DNA of 64,000 nt from Carallia brachiata (GCA_021464245.1 JADCRB010000008.1:371590-435589); one strand, 5' to 3'. Shown: positions 11,193 to 24,242, numbered from the stretch's first letter. Notes: generated from the letters alone by a model not told the origin. Numbers and translations: made by a program.

Positions 11193-13160
11193 TGTTGACG
11201 GCCACGACATTCGGAGACAAGGCTTTGATTCAGCCGCTGTAATGACGGGGCCCCCCATTCAGCCATCCTCATTTTGTTGTTGTATAATGTAACTTTAACA
11301 ACGCGGAGCAGCATAGCACAGCTGGAAAAGTATGTAAATGAAGTAGCTGTTGATTTATAATTCATCCAAAAAGAGATACTAGAAAAATCCTGGTCTTGCT
11401 GATCCCAAGTACTCCATCCCCACTATTGCGTATTTTTTGTTTTAATTTATTTAGACTAATTTTTTAGCAGTCTTATGTTTTGTTATTTTATTTTAATTTT
11501 TAATGCGTTATGCGTAGCTTCTACATTAAATAATTTTCTTATCCTATGTTGTTATAACAATTTTTCGAACCCAAAATGCAATATACTAGAGGGTCCTGCT
11601 AAATAGACAGTCGCCAAATTATAAGAAGACATTTTATTTTCCGTTCTTTTTTTACTCTTTGGGGGTTCCATTTTTGTTGATGGCCGCCAAATAGAGTTGG
11701 GGGAGAATACGCATTAATTAAAACAATAAAAACACAACCAATAAATATAACGATAGTGAGGTTGAGCATCTGTTCAATTAGTCGAGAGAGTTGTCTCTCA
11801 ACCAGTAGGTGGAGGGTTTAAATCTTATCAAATTTCACTTCCTCCTCTCTAAATGTCTATTAGGACTCTTTATAGATAAAAATATATATATATATATATA
11901 GCGCCAGTGACTATCAAATTTAAGGCTGGAGGGATCTGGAATTTTACAAGTCAATATCTGTCGTAAGTGCTCTCTATTTCGGATGCATGGGAAATTATGT
12001 CGTTATTTGGAGGTTTCAAAATTATGTCGTTATTTGATCTGCAGATTAGGACCTGCGATCTCTGCATTTTGTTTTGTTGCAGCACTGGAACAAAAAAAAA
12101 AAATAATAAATAACATAGATACTCGGTGTGCGAGACAGGCCCCAGTGTCGCCCCGTAGATTGAATTCCCGGTTTCACAGTTGGGTCACTATAAATTAGCC
12201 GTTGGTAAATGGAATAAATGAATTTTTTTTTTTTATCGAAGTAAATGATGATATAATAATCAGTTTCCTTTAAATGACATCATCCGTTGCTTATGAATTA
12301 AAAAATGAAGTGCATGCGTTCAATTGAAATCATATCATGTGTTCTTTAGTAAAATTTCCATTGATGCTGTCCTAATCTATATAACAAAGATTTTCTTTTT
12401 TCTTTTTTTTTTCTTGGTTATAAGAAAAAAAAAAGAAACAAAGAAAAAAGGAGTAACCAGTAAAAAGGTTGAGTGGAGATTTATTTTTAAAAAGAATTTT
12501 GATACATAAATACAAAAAAATTCGTTAACACAGAATTGATATGTATATATTTTTTTTTACATAATTCTTATCATTCTTAAATATCAACTTTTAACATTAT
12601 TGTATATTATGACGGAATTAAAAAAATATAAAAATTTTTAAAACGTTCAATTAAATTAATTTAATTGATGGGCAACAAACATAACAACAATAAGCACCAT
12701 CGCTAACGTGATCCACAAAGCATCCACTCGCGTCAGTCTCTAAGAATCATTTTCCTTTTAATATTTGATTTATGGATCTCAACAATCTCAGCTTTTCTTT
12801 CCTTCTTTTAGAAAAAAAAAAACAAAATTCTTAAACAGAACTTCTTATTTAAATTAAAAAAATAATATAATATTAAGAAAAAAAAAGAAAGAAAAAAAAA
12901 AATCTTCCTGAGCTATATGGCGAGTCCACAAACATCGCAGTATGTCTCTGCCAGCTTGACGACGCTGACGCACACCGCCATCTCTCTCTGTGCATAGCTT
13001 CTCTCTCTTTCTTTATTTCGTCAAAATCAACTCTCTTTGGTCTTTCTTTGCAGTCTAATTTAAAGACAGACGATTCATCAGAATATATATATATATATAT
13101 ATAATTGTTTGTAATTAAACAAGAAAAAGGTTACGCCGTCGAAGGAGGAGGAGGAGGAGG
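11193..13160. other. Intergenic plus 5' leader of the Rab gene
   Basis: AT-rich with no supported gene. A tRNA-like or SINE-like fragment may lie at 11755-11870 (cattgag/gtttaaatc-type words), but it is too degraded to name. (AT)n runs occur at about 11881-11900 and 13085-13103. A GGA run directly precedes the Rab start codon. Confidence 0.4.
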
Positions 13161-15273
13161 ATGTCGTCGGACGATGAGGGAGGAGGAGAGGAGTACCTCT
13201 TCAAGGTCGTGATAATCGGAGACTCCGCCGTCGGAAAATCGAATCTGCTGTCTCGATACGCTAGAAACGAGTTCAATTTGCACTCCAAGGCAACCATCGG
13301 CGTCGAGTTCCAGACGCAGAGCATGGAAATCGACGGCAAGGAAGTCAAGGCCCAGATTTGGGACACTGCCGGCCAGGAGAGGTTCCGCGCCGTCACTTCC
13401 GCCTATTACAGAGGTGCTGTCGGTGCTCTTGTTGTTTACGACATCAGCCGCCGAACCACTTTCGCCAGCGTCTCTCGCTGGCTCGACGAACTCAAAAGTA
13501 AGCTAATCCGTTAAGTCTTTTTTCTTTTGTCTCTTTTTTTTAATTCTTTTTTTTTTGCTTTCAAGTCCGCGACTGTTGTGATCAATGAGTTGACAGTGAT
13601 TTGAATTGGCTTTGTTGTTTTCTTCGTTGTAGATCTGATTTTTTACGCAACTTAAACTGGAAGACACCAATGATTTCTTTTTCTTTATTTATTTATTTCT
13701 TTCTTTCTTTCTTTATTTCAGTCTCGTTTTGTGTAGGCTTTCGTATTTTTGTTGATGCATAACTATGGTATGGGATCGAAAGGGAAAGATCTGATATTTT
13801 GTGCGGAGCATTGGGGCTTGAATGTTGCTGAGGCGGGGATCAGGAAAATTGATTGATATGTTGCTTTCTATTCTGAATTTATTTTGAGATGATGATCTGT
13901 TTGAAAGGTTTGGCTGCTAAAAATCCTGGTCTTTTTCTTCAATTCTGTGCTAATTGGGAGAAAGGGCCTCAGGGAGAGAGGGTGTGAGAGAGAGAGAGAG
14001 AGAGAGGGAGGAAGTGAGGGAAAGTTGTTAAAGGAAAATTGAGAAACAAATCAAATCCAATGCTAATTTTTTCGCGGGCTAAAATCATCACTTTATATTT
14101 CACAGCATATATGGAATGTAGTTTCATGTGTAAAATGCACCGGCCCGTGCTTCTGTCTCCAATTGTCTTTTTTGTATAAATCAAGAAAAACCAAAATTTC
14201 CCTTTCTTTCAAATGATCTATCTTTCCTGTTTTACTTATTATGCCCCACTTGGTGCCTTTTTAATTAGCATCCATAACTTTGCAGTGCATCCTAGGCAAA
14301 GTTGTGTTCTGTTTGCGCAAATGATTCATCAACTTATGCTGGCGGCTTTTCTGTGTTGTTAGTAAGTTGAGGACAGTTGTGATTTATTTTTTCTTTTCAC
14401 TTCTGTTTCGATAAGTAGTTATGCCATGATAGCTTATCGAGCTGCAAGGGGTATGATCTGTGTGCTTGCTGTTGTCTGCAGTGCAGGAATATGAGCAGCT
14501 ATTGCAAATGTGCTATGGCATGCTTTTGTCTTGATTGTTTGAAGTTAGTCAAACATAGGTGCATGTTTAAAGGCAACGGTTTTGCCAGATCCACAAATCC
14601 TAGGCTGAACATGATGCTGCAAACATTATAAATTGTAGAAACTGTGAAAGAATCACTTTTTGCTGTGACTGAGAAACCTGGCCCTTTTTTTTGGGCATAA
14701 GAAACCTGGCATTAATCTCTTGAGGAGAGTAATAATTTAGAAAACATGGCGTGGAAGAAACACCCCGAGTGGCAGCCAATTTGTACATCCATAAAATAGA
14801 TAGGAAATATTGTTCTTCACAGTGAACTTTTATGCCTACTTTTATTGTAGAATTTGTTCATCATTGTGCCTGTTTGTAGCCCTAGACTTTTGCCGTTCCT
14901 TCTAGTCTGGAATCACAAGGTTTGAGCCTCTGTTGCAACAAATTGTGCAGCTCATTCAGATACAACTGTAGCAAGAATGCTGGTTGGGAACAAACGTGAT
15001 TTGGAGAATATTAGGGATGTGAGTATTGAAGAAGGCAAAAGCCTCGCGGAATCAGAAGGATTATTCTTCATGGAGACGTCTGCCCTTGATTCGACAAATG
15101 TTAAAAAGGCTTTTGAGATTGTTATCCGCGAGATTTATGACAATGTGAGCAGAAAGGTCCTTAATTCAGACACTTACAAAGCCGAATTATCAGTAAACAG
15201 GGTAACCCTCGTGAATAATGGGACTGATGGCTCAAAGCAATCAAAGAGCTATTCATCGTGTTGCTCCAGGTGA
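13161..15273 (+). CDS. RABA5C: Rab GTPase, RABA5 (Rab11) subfamily, closest to RABA5c/ARA4
   Basis: Two exons, 13161-13497 and 14951-15273, joined in phase 1, give 219 aa. The single long intron in this position is usual for plant RABA genes. Visible GTPase motifs are the P-loop GDSAVGKS (residues 20-27), T45 in switch I, WDTAGQE (67-73) in switch II, NKRD (126-129) for guanine binding and ETSALD near residue 160. The C-terminus ends CCSR, a double-cysteine geranylgeranylation signal. The acidic N-terminus [14 protein letters not shown] and the [10 protein letters not shown] segment are typical of RABA5. The family regulates trans-Golgi, endosome and cell-plate or cell-edge vesicle traffic at membranes. 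All exons are intact. RABA5c is preferred over RABA5a/b from recalled similarity only. Confidence 0.93.
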
Positions 15274-16310
15274 CAAATATGCTTACCCCCAAAGAGTTGT
15301 ACAAGTTGAAAGGTTTTTCCTGGCTTGTTTTATTTGTTTGTTTTTCTCAATGGATAGCGTTGAATTTCTTTGATGAGTTGATATTTATATAGATGAAATT
15401 GTTTGCCTCGAGAGAGAAAAGGGTTCCGTGTTGGTTCACGGTCTAGTTGCAAGAACAATAGTTGCTCAAAACATATATCGGGCAGCCGTTTTCCCTTGTA
15501 AGATTGTATTATGGTCATTGAAAACTTTTATGTAACAGATACTTCTCGTTCTTTTTCAATACGCAGCGAATTGCATATTATTTTAGGTAATGACAAAGGA
15601 ATAGGGTTGACCCATTTTCATAGTGCCATTAGTGTATTCACTTGGACGTGACACAATGTTAGTAGTTTCCAAATGGTACAGCCATGACCCATTTTTATGG
15701 TGTTAGGCCCAGAAGTGGAGAGTCATGGCCCATCCAATAGTACTATGGTCTGTGGCCCGTCGTTGACGGCCATAGTTGTGGGCCGCGTGGAGCCCAGGCT
15801 TGACATGTTCGACTTCGAAGTCAGGCTGGCCCGGCTACCTTCTCTCTCTCTCTCTCTTTTTTTTTGGCCCCTTTTTTTTTCTTCCTTCTAAATAAGTGCA
15901 GGACTTGAATATAAGATTTTTGGTCTCAAATCCCAACTTTATCCATTAGGCTAAAGTTTTAATATTTATGGTCAACTTTATTTTCTTAACTATTATGATC
16001 ATTTAAAAAAAAAAAAAAAAAACAAACAAATCTCAAGTCCAACTCAGTTTTTCATGGAAGTGTGGACCAGACAGATCTAAGCAGACAGAAGAATAGTCCG
16101 TTTCTCCAGGTTAATGAGACCAGGGGTTAACTACAGAATCCTTAGCCAATACCCAACCTAAAATGGACTCCTATCGATTTGCACGTGCAAGCGAAGATAG
16201 TTCACCAGTGGCCATGGACCATCTCCATGTAGAATTACTGTTGCTGCACCGACCCAAGAATCAGTGCGATGCCTGGGTGTGTACTAGCACTCTGTGGTGT
16301 GCCTGCTCTT

Positions 16311-16357
16311 AAGTGCTTACAAATATCTTGTGATGGGTTAAAAGTGCTTACAAATAT
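16311..16357. repeat. 31-bp-period direct repeat of a 16-bp word
   Basis: The word aagtgcttacaaatat occurs at 16311-16326 and again at 16342-16357. Confidence 0.85.
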
Positions 16358-16631
16358 TTTTGCAAAGTGGGAGGGCCACCATGAGCTGCAGTTATGGGTT
16401 CCCAGCTCACTTAGAACAGCACAGGCCAACCAATGTCTCCACCTCCACCAAACAACTAAAAAGAATATTTAGACCTACGGTTAATTATCTGATGCGGGGA
16501 ATGTTATAACTATTCGGTTACTTCGTGTTTTTTTTTAGTATAAAATTACAATAATTTAATAAAATTGTAAGAAGTCACTTTTCTTTTTTTATTTTTTAGA
16601 TTAAAAATAAGAATATTTAAAACTAAGATAA

Positions 16632-16719
16632 TTATTGGGGCCTAGAGGCCCCTATTTTGAAAGGGGTGGGACCATTTATTCTGCTCCCCCCAGTGACTGG
16701 GGCCTCTGGGCCCCCTAAT
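16632..16719. repeat. Short inverted repeat (GC-rich hairpin)
   Basis: The left arm attggggcctagaggcc and the right arm ggcctctgggccccctaat are near-perfect inverted copies about 50 bp apart. They could be the tips of a very small MITE or a stable hairpin. GC content contrasts sharply with the flanks. Confidence 0.6.
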
Positions 16720-16784
16720 GGGCCTTAAATTTATCTCCAAAGTCCTAAGAGTTAGGGGTGGTTGCAATAAAAGAGCGGATGAGG

Positions 16785-16825
16785 ATGCCATTCACCAATA
16801 ACCAAGAATGTCATTCACCAATAAC
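16785..16825. repeat. Tandem repeat, 23-bp period
   Basis: Two copies of an 18-bp word (atgYcattcaccaataac) start at 16785 and 16808, with one base difference. Confidence 0.85.
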
Positions 16826-17215
16826 TACAAAATATTCTTGCAAGGGAGGGAAAATAACTCATTTATCAAATAAGATAAGGTCACACATCATCATTTTAGC
16901 GATAGCCATCTATTGTGAAAAGGGACAATCAACTAAGATAAGTTGGCCAATTGTGACTTTAGCGATGCCGTGATGGCCTTCTTCGCTCCATCGGCTGCAC
17001 TTTCAATCTTCTAGAAGGATTTTGCTCCAATCAATAAACTAAACTTATTTTTCAGATTCTACATGATAGCTTGTACAAATGGAGAAGTTGACATAAATAT
17101 ATAAATGGTTGCCTTTTATTGCCTCAAAACTTTATTTTATTTTATTTCCTGTAAAATAAGCAGTTGAATGTGCTAACATGGTTTTTGATAAGCTACTTGT
17201 CAACCCCACTCACTG

Positions 17216-19361
17216 TCACTGGGATCTCCAATACTTGGCCATTTCGAACCCATTCTTGCCATAGTGATAGTCCTCAATGGCTTGATTTATTTCAGCCTGC
17301 GTGTTCATCACAAAAGGTCCATACTGAACCACTGGCTCATTGAGTGGCTGTCCTGCTATAAGTGCAAATCTAAGTGGCTTTGCAGACCAGTTCCATGCAC
17401 TCAAACCATCTCCAGGACCCAAAACCAGAACATGGTGAGCACCTACTGGTGAAGAATTTTGGGAGCCAAACACCCCTTCCCCTTCGATGATATAGACAAA
17501 TGCATTCCATGACTCTGGGATACTCTGATGCACTTGAGCTCTTGGTTTGAGAGTAAAATCCAGGTACATGGTTGGCGTTCTGGTATAAACTGGAGACCTG
17601 ACTCCCATCGATTCCCCAGCTATAATTCTAACTTCAGCACCGTCCTGCTCTGCCCATTTTATTTCGTCACTTAAAAGCTCTTGATATCTTGGTTCAATCC
17701 TGTCATATGGATTTTGAGAATTTCATTAGTTTTTTCATATGATGAAAATAAAGGCAAACTTGACAGCAGCCTGCTTATTCCAAGTAACTAGACCAAGTTA
17801 GATACAGATAAACGTAATGAAAATTGCAATGTGCCTCGCAAAAGAAAAGACATCAAACTACTTTTTGTTGGGAGAAAGCTGGCAAATCTTAAGAATCAAG
17901 GCAAAAGAATCTGCCTTGTCATAGAAATCATCTTCAGAATAATAGTTTCAACTTTCTAGACAATGCCATCCGAAAGGACTTTACATGAAAGTAACCAGTT
18001 ATTAACCAGGAACAAGATGACAGCAGCTACAATCTCATGGATGTTCTGGAAATTGGTAATTAAATGTTGAAACCTAGAACTGGGCATTCTTTTTTCTGTA
18101 AATTAAGAGGCCTAGTTTTAATTTCTTTGGAAATCAGGAGGATTCGGTCAACCTCAGTTTTAGTAAAATATTTCCTGATTTATGTAAACAAAATAATAAC
18201 AGATGAAGAAGGCCAAACCAATTTTTATTGCGTAGCATTTTTTCAATCACCAAGCCCTGCGACACCTAAATATTTTCATCCGAACTTAAAGTCATGGTAA
18301 TTACAGTTGAGTAAGCTTGTTATGTATTTCATCAATCCAAAAATGAAACTCTTACATTTTGTCTTCGGAAGACAGATTTATCCAAAGCTGCAGACCCTTT
18401 TGGCTTCCTTCTCCTGCAGGCATTTCTGAGTGGACTATTCCTCTTCCTGCTGTCATCCACTGCACAGGATTGCACACACACATGCACACCAGAAATGAAA
18501 GTTTAAAGGAAATTCAAATTAGACCAAAACCCCGAAAGGCCATTGGGTTATATACATGAAAAGAGCGTTAACACGGATTAAAAACTTTACCTGCACATCT
18601 CCGGTATGGATTGTACCCCTGTGCCCCGCGAAATCTTGATGAGTAATGGCTCCCTGTTATCCCATGACATTAGTTTCTCTAAATTTAATCTAACAATCAA
18701 CCGTGCAAATAAATTTTGAAGCTAATGCAAGTATACCTGCAACATGTATGTAACAGTCTCAAAACCTGTAAAAGATCAGAATCCACATTAGAAAGTGAAC
18801 ATAAATGGCTGTATTGAAGACGAAAAAAGGTGGAAAGGATTAGAGAACCTCTATGCGGATGGTCAGGAAATCCAGCTGGAGGAGCCACTGCAGAGATCAA
18901 ATAACTTGCAATTTTAATACCAACAATATGGAAGGCATACCAAACTAGATATAAAAATGAATATGAATAAAAGAAAACTCCGGGACCATCATGGTATACC
19001 TGAAAAATCATCCAACATAAGGAAAGGATCCAAGGACTTCAGTTCACTCCTGAAAATCAATTGGCCAACAAAGAGAAACCCAAGTAACGAATCAAACCCA
19101 CGACGACTAGATTTTCATGAAAACAATTTAAAGAATCCAAGAAACATAATTGGATTGAATAAAAGAACACAGAGTCAGAAAATATATAAAGCAAGCTTCT
19201 TTCTTCAAGATTGATAAGAAACAGAAACATGGATAGAAGAATTACACTCCAATGCCTCTCCTGACAAGAGCACCATCACCCTCGTGCCGGAGCTTGGCGT
19301 GGACCTTCTTGGTCACCAATCTGGGACTTTCAAAACCTTGGGCTTGATCAGATTCAGACAT
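17216..19361 (-). CDS. Pirin-like cupin protein
   Basis: Seven exons on the minus strand, in transcript order: 19361-19246, 19049-19000, 18887-18849, 18765-18737, 18653-18591, 18459-18356 and 17699-17216. All are GT-AG with matching phases and give 294 aa, the usual plant pirin length. Key segments are [18 protein letters not shown] and [15 protein letters not shown], holding metal-binding histidines of the N-terminal cupin, then [14 protein letters not shown] with another ligand histidine and glutamate. The C-terminal cupin follows ([23 protein letters not shown]), ending MAKYWRSQ. Pirins are iron-binding nuclear or cytosolic cupins; in Arabidopsis PRN1 interacts with the G-alpha subunit. 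The start at 19361 fits the family N-terminus and has A at -3. An in-frame ATG at 19469 adds 36 residues and lies just downstream of a TATA box, so a longer product is possible. The gene is intact. Confidence 0.92.
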
Positions 19362-19543
19362 GGTGTTTCTTAGTAACTGAAAAGATTCAATCTTTCTGTT
19401 ATTGGCCTTTGCAGAAAATGGGTACAACGAATTCAAATTCAACAATAATTTGTGACGTATAGCTCTCATGTACAGAGCAAGCAAAATCTTTTGTTTCCGT
19501 AACGAGAATTTGTTGCTGCAAATTAAAAGCCAACAGAGTGGCC

Positions 19544-19551
19544 TATTTATA
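19544..19551 (-). promoter_or_regulatory. TATA box of the pirin-like gene
   Basis: On the minus strand this reads tataaata within ctataaatag. Transcription would start roughly 30 bases downstream, near 19515. That places the ATG at 19469 and the family-type start at 19361 inside the mRNA, and leaves the still earlier in-frame ATG codons outside it. Confidence 0.6.
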
Positions 19552-19821
19552 GAAGATGGAATGGGGTTTGGTTTTGGAGTTGGGGGGGATCCAGCCTCCA
19601 TGGGAATTGATTGGAATAGGCGTAGGAGCGGACCCACTTCGGTTGATGATGTAATGCTCTTATCATCGTGATGTGGGTTTTGTGTCTTTTGTATTGCTGA
19701 CGCCAATCTCGCCAAATAAAGTTGGAGAAGAAAAGAAATTGTTAAAATCTTAAATTGAACATTTAAATTAATATTTAATTATGGATATATATATATATAT
19801 ATTTTATTTTATTTTTTTTTT

Positions 19822-20236
19822 GGTAAAATCGGTTCTAACTTGTTAGAGTCTAATTAAGGACAAGATATTTTCTTTTAATAAAATTGGTCCCAACATTTTA
19901 ACTGTATAATAATTCAGTATTTTTTTGTTATCTGACTCTCTAATTTTTTGAAATACATCATCTATTAGATCCCTTTTTTGTATTATATTTTTAATAATAT
20001 TCTATCTTATGAGGTGATCTAACATGTAATATATTTTTAATAAATTAAACAGTTATATAATAGAAAAATACTGAATTATTCAACATTTAAAATATTGGGG
20101 ACCGATTTTTTCAACAAAAAAATATTGTATCTTTAATTAGACTTTAGTCAAAATGTTATGAATCGATTTTATCCAAAAAAATATTGTATTTATAATTAAA
20201 TTTTAATTTAAATGTTAGACACCAATTTAAGATTTG
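19822..20236. mobile_element. Foldback element with a partly duplicated right arm
   Basis: The left arm (about 19822-19925, starting ggtaaaatcggttctaac) aligns inverted with about 20060-20175 (ending in ttttatcc). Shared words include gtctaattaa, aatattttt and aataattcagtattttt. A further partial copy of the arm unit follows at 20176-20236, so the right side holds two tandem units. No coding capacity. Confidence 0.65.
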
Positions 20237-23200
20237 ACCAAAAGAAAATGATAGTTTAATTTGCTTTCCCATGATCACAAGTCACAACTCGGTTTGGTCA
20301 AATTTCGAGTTCAATGAATTTGGGTTGGGAATTTGGGATCCGATAGATAAATTTGGAATTGGAAACGCAGATTTATGTGGTTTAACTCGATAACGTCACT
20401 CATTATAAAGTTTAGCTATGTAAATTAAGCAAGTCATATATATATTCTATGTTAGAGCAAAAATGATTCAATAAAACGAGTTTTAGATATTTTATATGAA
20501 ATTTTTATTAATATGTGAGGTAATTTAATTTGATTTCGAAACAGTAAATGATTTGACTCATTTTTAGGAGATTTTTAATTTGATTCATTTTTATAAAAAT
20601 AACAAACACCTACAAAGAATCCAAACAATCTCTTATTCAAATTGTTTGTTAAATTACTTTCCAAGCAATACTCAGATTTTTTTTGTATAATTGAATAAGT
20701 TTGTATCAAGCCAAATCATCAAATTTCACCGAATGTATTGGGTTCCTTTATACTTTTTTTTTTTTTTCTTTGACTGAGTTCCTTTATACCTTGTCTAGCA
20801 ATAAACCGTTCTATATAGAAACAACGCATTAAAGTTCAAGAACAATTTTCAAAAAAGCCAAAAAGAACCAATATATATAGTTAACAAGTTTTTACCTCGA
20901 GACATTTTTTAATTCAGTTACCCAAATTATACTTATTTATATTAAATACCGGTTGAGATGCGTCTTAATCGGAAATAAACTATCTTCGTAACATTAAAAA
21001 TATCAGCGAAAATAAGAACAGAAATCTCTAGAAAAGACAAAAAGGGCAATTGGTGATAATGACTCTGATGATTGCAATTAGCGGAGTTGGAGTGAAGAGA
21101 AAAAGAAAAGTCTGGTAATCACATTTGACTGTGATAGATTGGTGGATCGTGAGCAAAATTTACATTAATCTTGTATAATTACGAATGATTTAATAGTATT
21201 TGTCAGATTTATATAATTTATTTTTTTATAATTTTAATTAAATAATCTGACTTATATCGTTGAGTGATTCAACGTAATTTATTTTGGTGGGTCTGTAAAA
21301 TATTATCTCTATTTATTCAGTTTTTTTTTAATTAAGAAAATACCATAACATTTCGCAGTACAATTTAAGAATCCAATTTCAAGTATTTGAGATGTATCCC
21401 GTAAATACGGAAACCAACAGAATTTTAGATTTTTTTTTCTTTTTGAACGCGAACAGAATTTTAGATGTTCCTCCTTCAATGTATTCAAACAATTACATTT
21501 GTATCTAGGATATGGCTTTTAAAAATGTTTTGCAGCCATTGACTTCATGTTAGTTTTTTTTTTATTATTATCTTATTTGAACTCCATGCCTGTAAAATTA
21601 CTTGTATAATTATTTTGAATTCGGCCAAAAAAATATTTCTAGCCTGGTGGATCAAGTTTTTTTTTTTTAAACAAAAAAAAGTGCATAAAAAAAAAGGTAG
21701 ATCAAGGGTTTCGCCGTATAATGAGGTACAAAATGGGATGAAAATCATTATCGTGAAATTTGATGGAAAACTCCTAAGCATGACGACATACATTGAATAT
21801 GTCAATGTGAAAGCTAGAGTAAGCATGAATGACGATGAGTTGCTCCTATAGTTTATCTTGGTTTTCATTTTTCTTTCCTCAAATTGTATCTTAGCTCTTG
21901 TATTACAAGCCTCAATCGTTGATTGGGCTCTCCAGTCAAAATCCATTTTTTAAAGAGAAAAGTTATACCCTGAATAAAAAATGCCAAGTAAAATTTATGA
22001 ATTATAATTCACTAAATTCGTTATATAATTATATAGATTATAAGTGTTACGAATAAATTGTGATTTTTTTTCTTTTTTTTCATTGTGCTTATAATTCACA
22101 TAGCTGAATAACGAATTCAGTAAATTATAATTCAAAAACTTCTCTGATAAATTTTCTTCAGGCCATGTAACAACATAATTTTTTAAATGGACCAAGCCGA
22201 AGCCATGGAGCCGTCGCTATATCCTTTTAAGGCGACCATTTTGTCGTTGTTGTTGTTCTTGTTTTAAGGGGACCAGTTCTTAATGACATCTATCACACTT
22301 AAGCATTGCGTCTGCTTCATAGAAAAGCAAGGGATGGACCTCCTTCACAGTTAGTCTTAAGTTTTTATTGAATTTTTTTTTTAGTTATATGTTTGAATTA
22401 TAATAATTTTATTTTTTTTCTTGGTTTAGTGACTTTCCTTATAATAAAAAAGAAAAAGAAGAGAGGATTGTAAAATTTAAATTTTTAACGCACAAGCGAG
22501 AATTCCTTACATACAATTTGACAAAATCAACTTTGTATAAACTTTGAGCTTTGCTGTTTGAAATATAATAACTCCGGCAAAAAGAGATTTTAGCAATTAG
22601 TGGGATTACTACTTGATATATGATAAATTCTTAGGATTGCATTCCTCCATTTTCAAGGCAAAATATTAAATACTATTGCAAATGTTCCCATTGTCTTGTT
22701 AACTCAAAAGAAAATTTTTAATTAACTCGCCAGCTAAGTTGAGCAGAATTTTACATGAATCGCTATTCACAAGAACTACCCGTTATTTTCCTCAACACAG
22801 AGGGTGGCCATAGGAAAACCACGAAAAGAGAGAGGCTTTTGTTTTCTTTTTTTTTTTTTTTTAAGGATTGTCTTTGAAATAGGGAGCTCTGACTCTTACT
22901 TTTATTGCATGGAAAATGTGCATTTTTTTTTTAACAAAAAAAAAGCATAATTTGGATAGGTAAAACTGCACATCATCATCAATTTCCTTTTAATTTGAGG
23001 GAAAAGATTTAATTATGAACTAGTTAGATCACTGATGTGACAGCTGAGTGACTAGATCGATGACCGGGTAGTAACTAGGCTATTCAAATCCAACATAACA
23101 CGCCGAGCCCATTTACCTTACTTCAATTGCAGTTTACCCCACGGCCCGTTGACCTCCACAAAAAAACTTGGCCCAAACATATATCGCACTTTGTGGCCCA

Positions 23201-23254
23201 ACATAACAGACTGAGCCCATTTTTCGCGTATGCTCTAATAAAGCCGCACATTTT
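20237..23254. other. Intergenic, AT-rich, no gene seen
   Basis: Short open frames (for example a 133-codon one on the minus strand at 21545-21946) have low-complexity translations without domains and are treated as chance. A small inverted repeat at about 22.0-22.15 kb is listed separately. Nothing else was identified. Confidence 0.4.
21995..22145. mobile_element. Small hairpin MITE-like element
   Basis: The left part (atgaattataattcactaaa, then ttcgttatat) is matched by an inverted copy at about 22108-22140. The arms are 30-40 bp in an element of about 150 bp, with no coding content. Confidence 0.5.
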
Positions 23255-23455
23255 CACCGATGTCTGTTAGTCCAAGCGGTGAGAAATTTGATTCCTCTTA
23301 AATAAGATCTCGAATTGGAGTCTTGTATATAAAGAAAGTAGGCGCTGAGAGAGTTTTACCTTATTTAATGAGTCCATCTGACTCGAATTGGATTAGTCAA
23401 AATCCAATGAAATTTTAGATACCAAAATTTCAGATAAAAAAAAACGGTACATTTT
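23255..23455 (+). mobile_element. Possible tRNA-derived SINE
   Basis: An A-box-like tgttagtccaagcggtgag (23265-23283) and a B-box-like tctcgaattggagtc are spaced as in a tRNA-related promoter. They are followed by a tail with ctcgaattggattagtcaaa and an A-rich end. The tail resembles the element at 4.2-4.3 kb. Confidence 0.5.
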
Positions 23456-24242
23456 AAAATTTCTTATGTATTAATATGTGTGGTCTTATTCCAATCCTCT
23501 TGCATAATGTTGGGGTGTTTTCATATCCTTTTACCTAACCATGTGTTAGAGTGCTTTAGGGACTTTCCCTCCCTCTGTCACCAAAAAAAAAAAAAGTCTA
23601 GTTCAGGCTCCCTTAGTCCAACTTTTATCTTAATTATATTAAGATGTGAATTAAAAACATTTATTTGTAAATGATGCTCCTCAAAATTGTGTTCAAAAAA
23701 TGATACTTCTCAAAATTAAAATTTTAGATCAATTTGGTAAAATAAAAAAAAAAAACATATATAATAACACATCCATCCATAAATGTTTACCATTTTTTTT
23801 TTTTTTCTAAAAAAAAAACCTCTTGAGAAAAAATTAACGCTGCAGATGCTGTCCCCCAGTAGCAGGCGGAGGGACGGACGGATTTCATTGTATTAGTTGA
23901 ACCGGGTGCATTTTCAATCCAAGGCGGTTCGAGGTCATTTTCTTCGGTTAAAAAAAGAAAACTCAAGGACAAAAAGTCGAAAACAAAAAAAAAAAGAAAA
24001 TATAAAATTCTTTCTCTAGTAATTATTTTCAACCTTTCTTTTTTCTTATCTATAATTTTTTTTTTCGATCTCCCCCAATTATCATCAATCGCCATGTGAA
24101 AGAAAATGAGAATTGCACTGCACCGACACAGCCATCTCTCTCTCTCTCTCTGGATGATGTGATTTCAAATTGATTTTACGATCCTCTTTTTTTGTTGTGA
24201 TTCCAAATATTTTCCGTTTCTGTTCGTCGAGCCTTATCAGCG

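Larger units (their letters stand above)
15274..17215. other. Intergenic, no gene seen
   Basis: The start includes the 3' UTR of the Rab gene. A GC-richer stretch at 15690-15850 has no coding support. Local repeats and a small hairpin at 16.3-16.8 kb are listed separately. No tRNA or other RNA gene was recognised. Confidence 0.4.

Noticed and set aside
19362..19715. Further N-terminal extension of the pirin frame to 19715 (118 extra codons)
   Set aside because: The TATA box at 19544-19551 lies inside it and the upstream part has no pirin similarity. Only the extension from 19469 remains plausible.
21545..21946. 133-codon minus-strand open frame
   Set aside because: The translation is AT-driven (K, F, I, N rich) and matches no family pattern known to me. 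A plus-strand frame overlaps it with equal lack of support.
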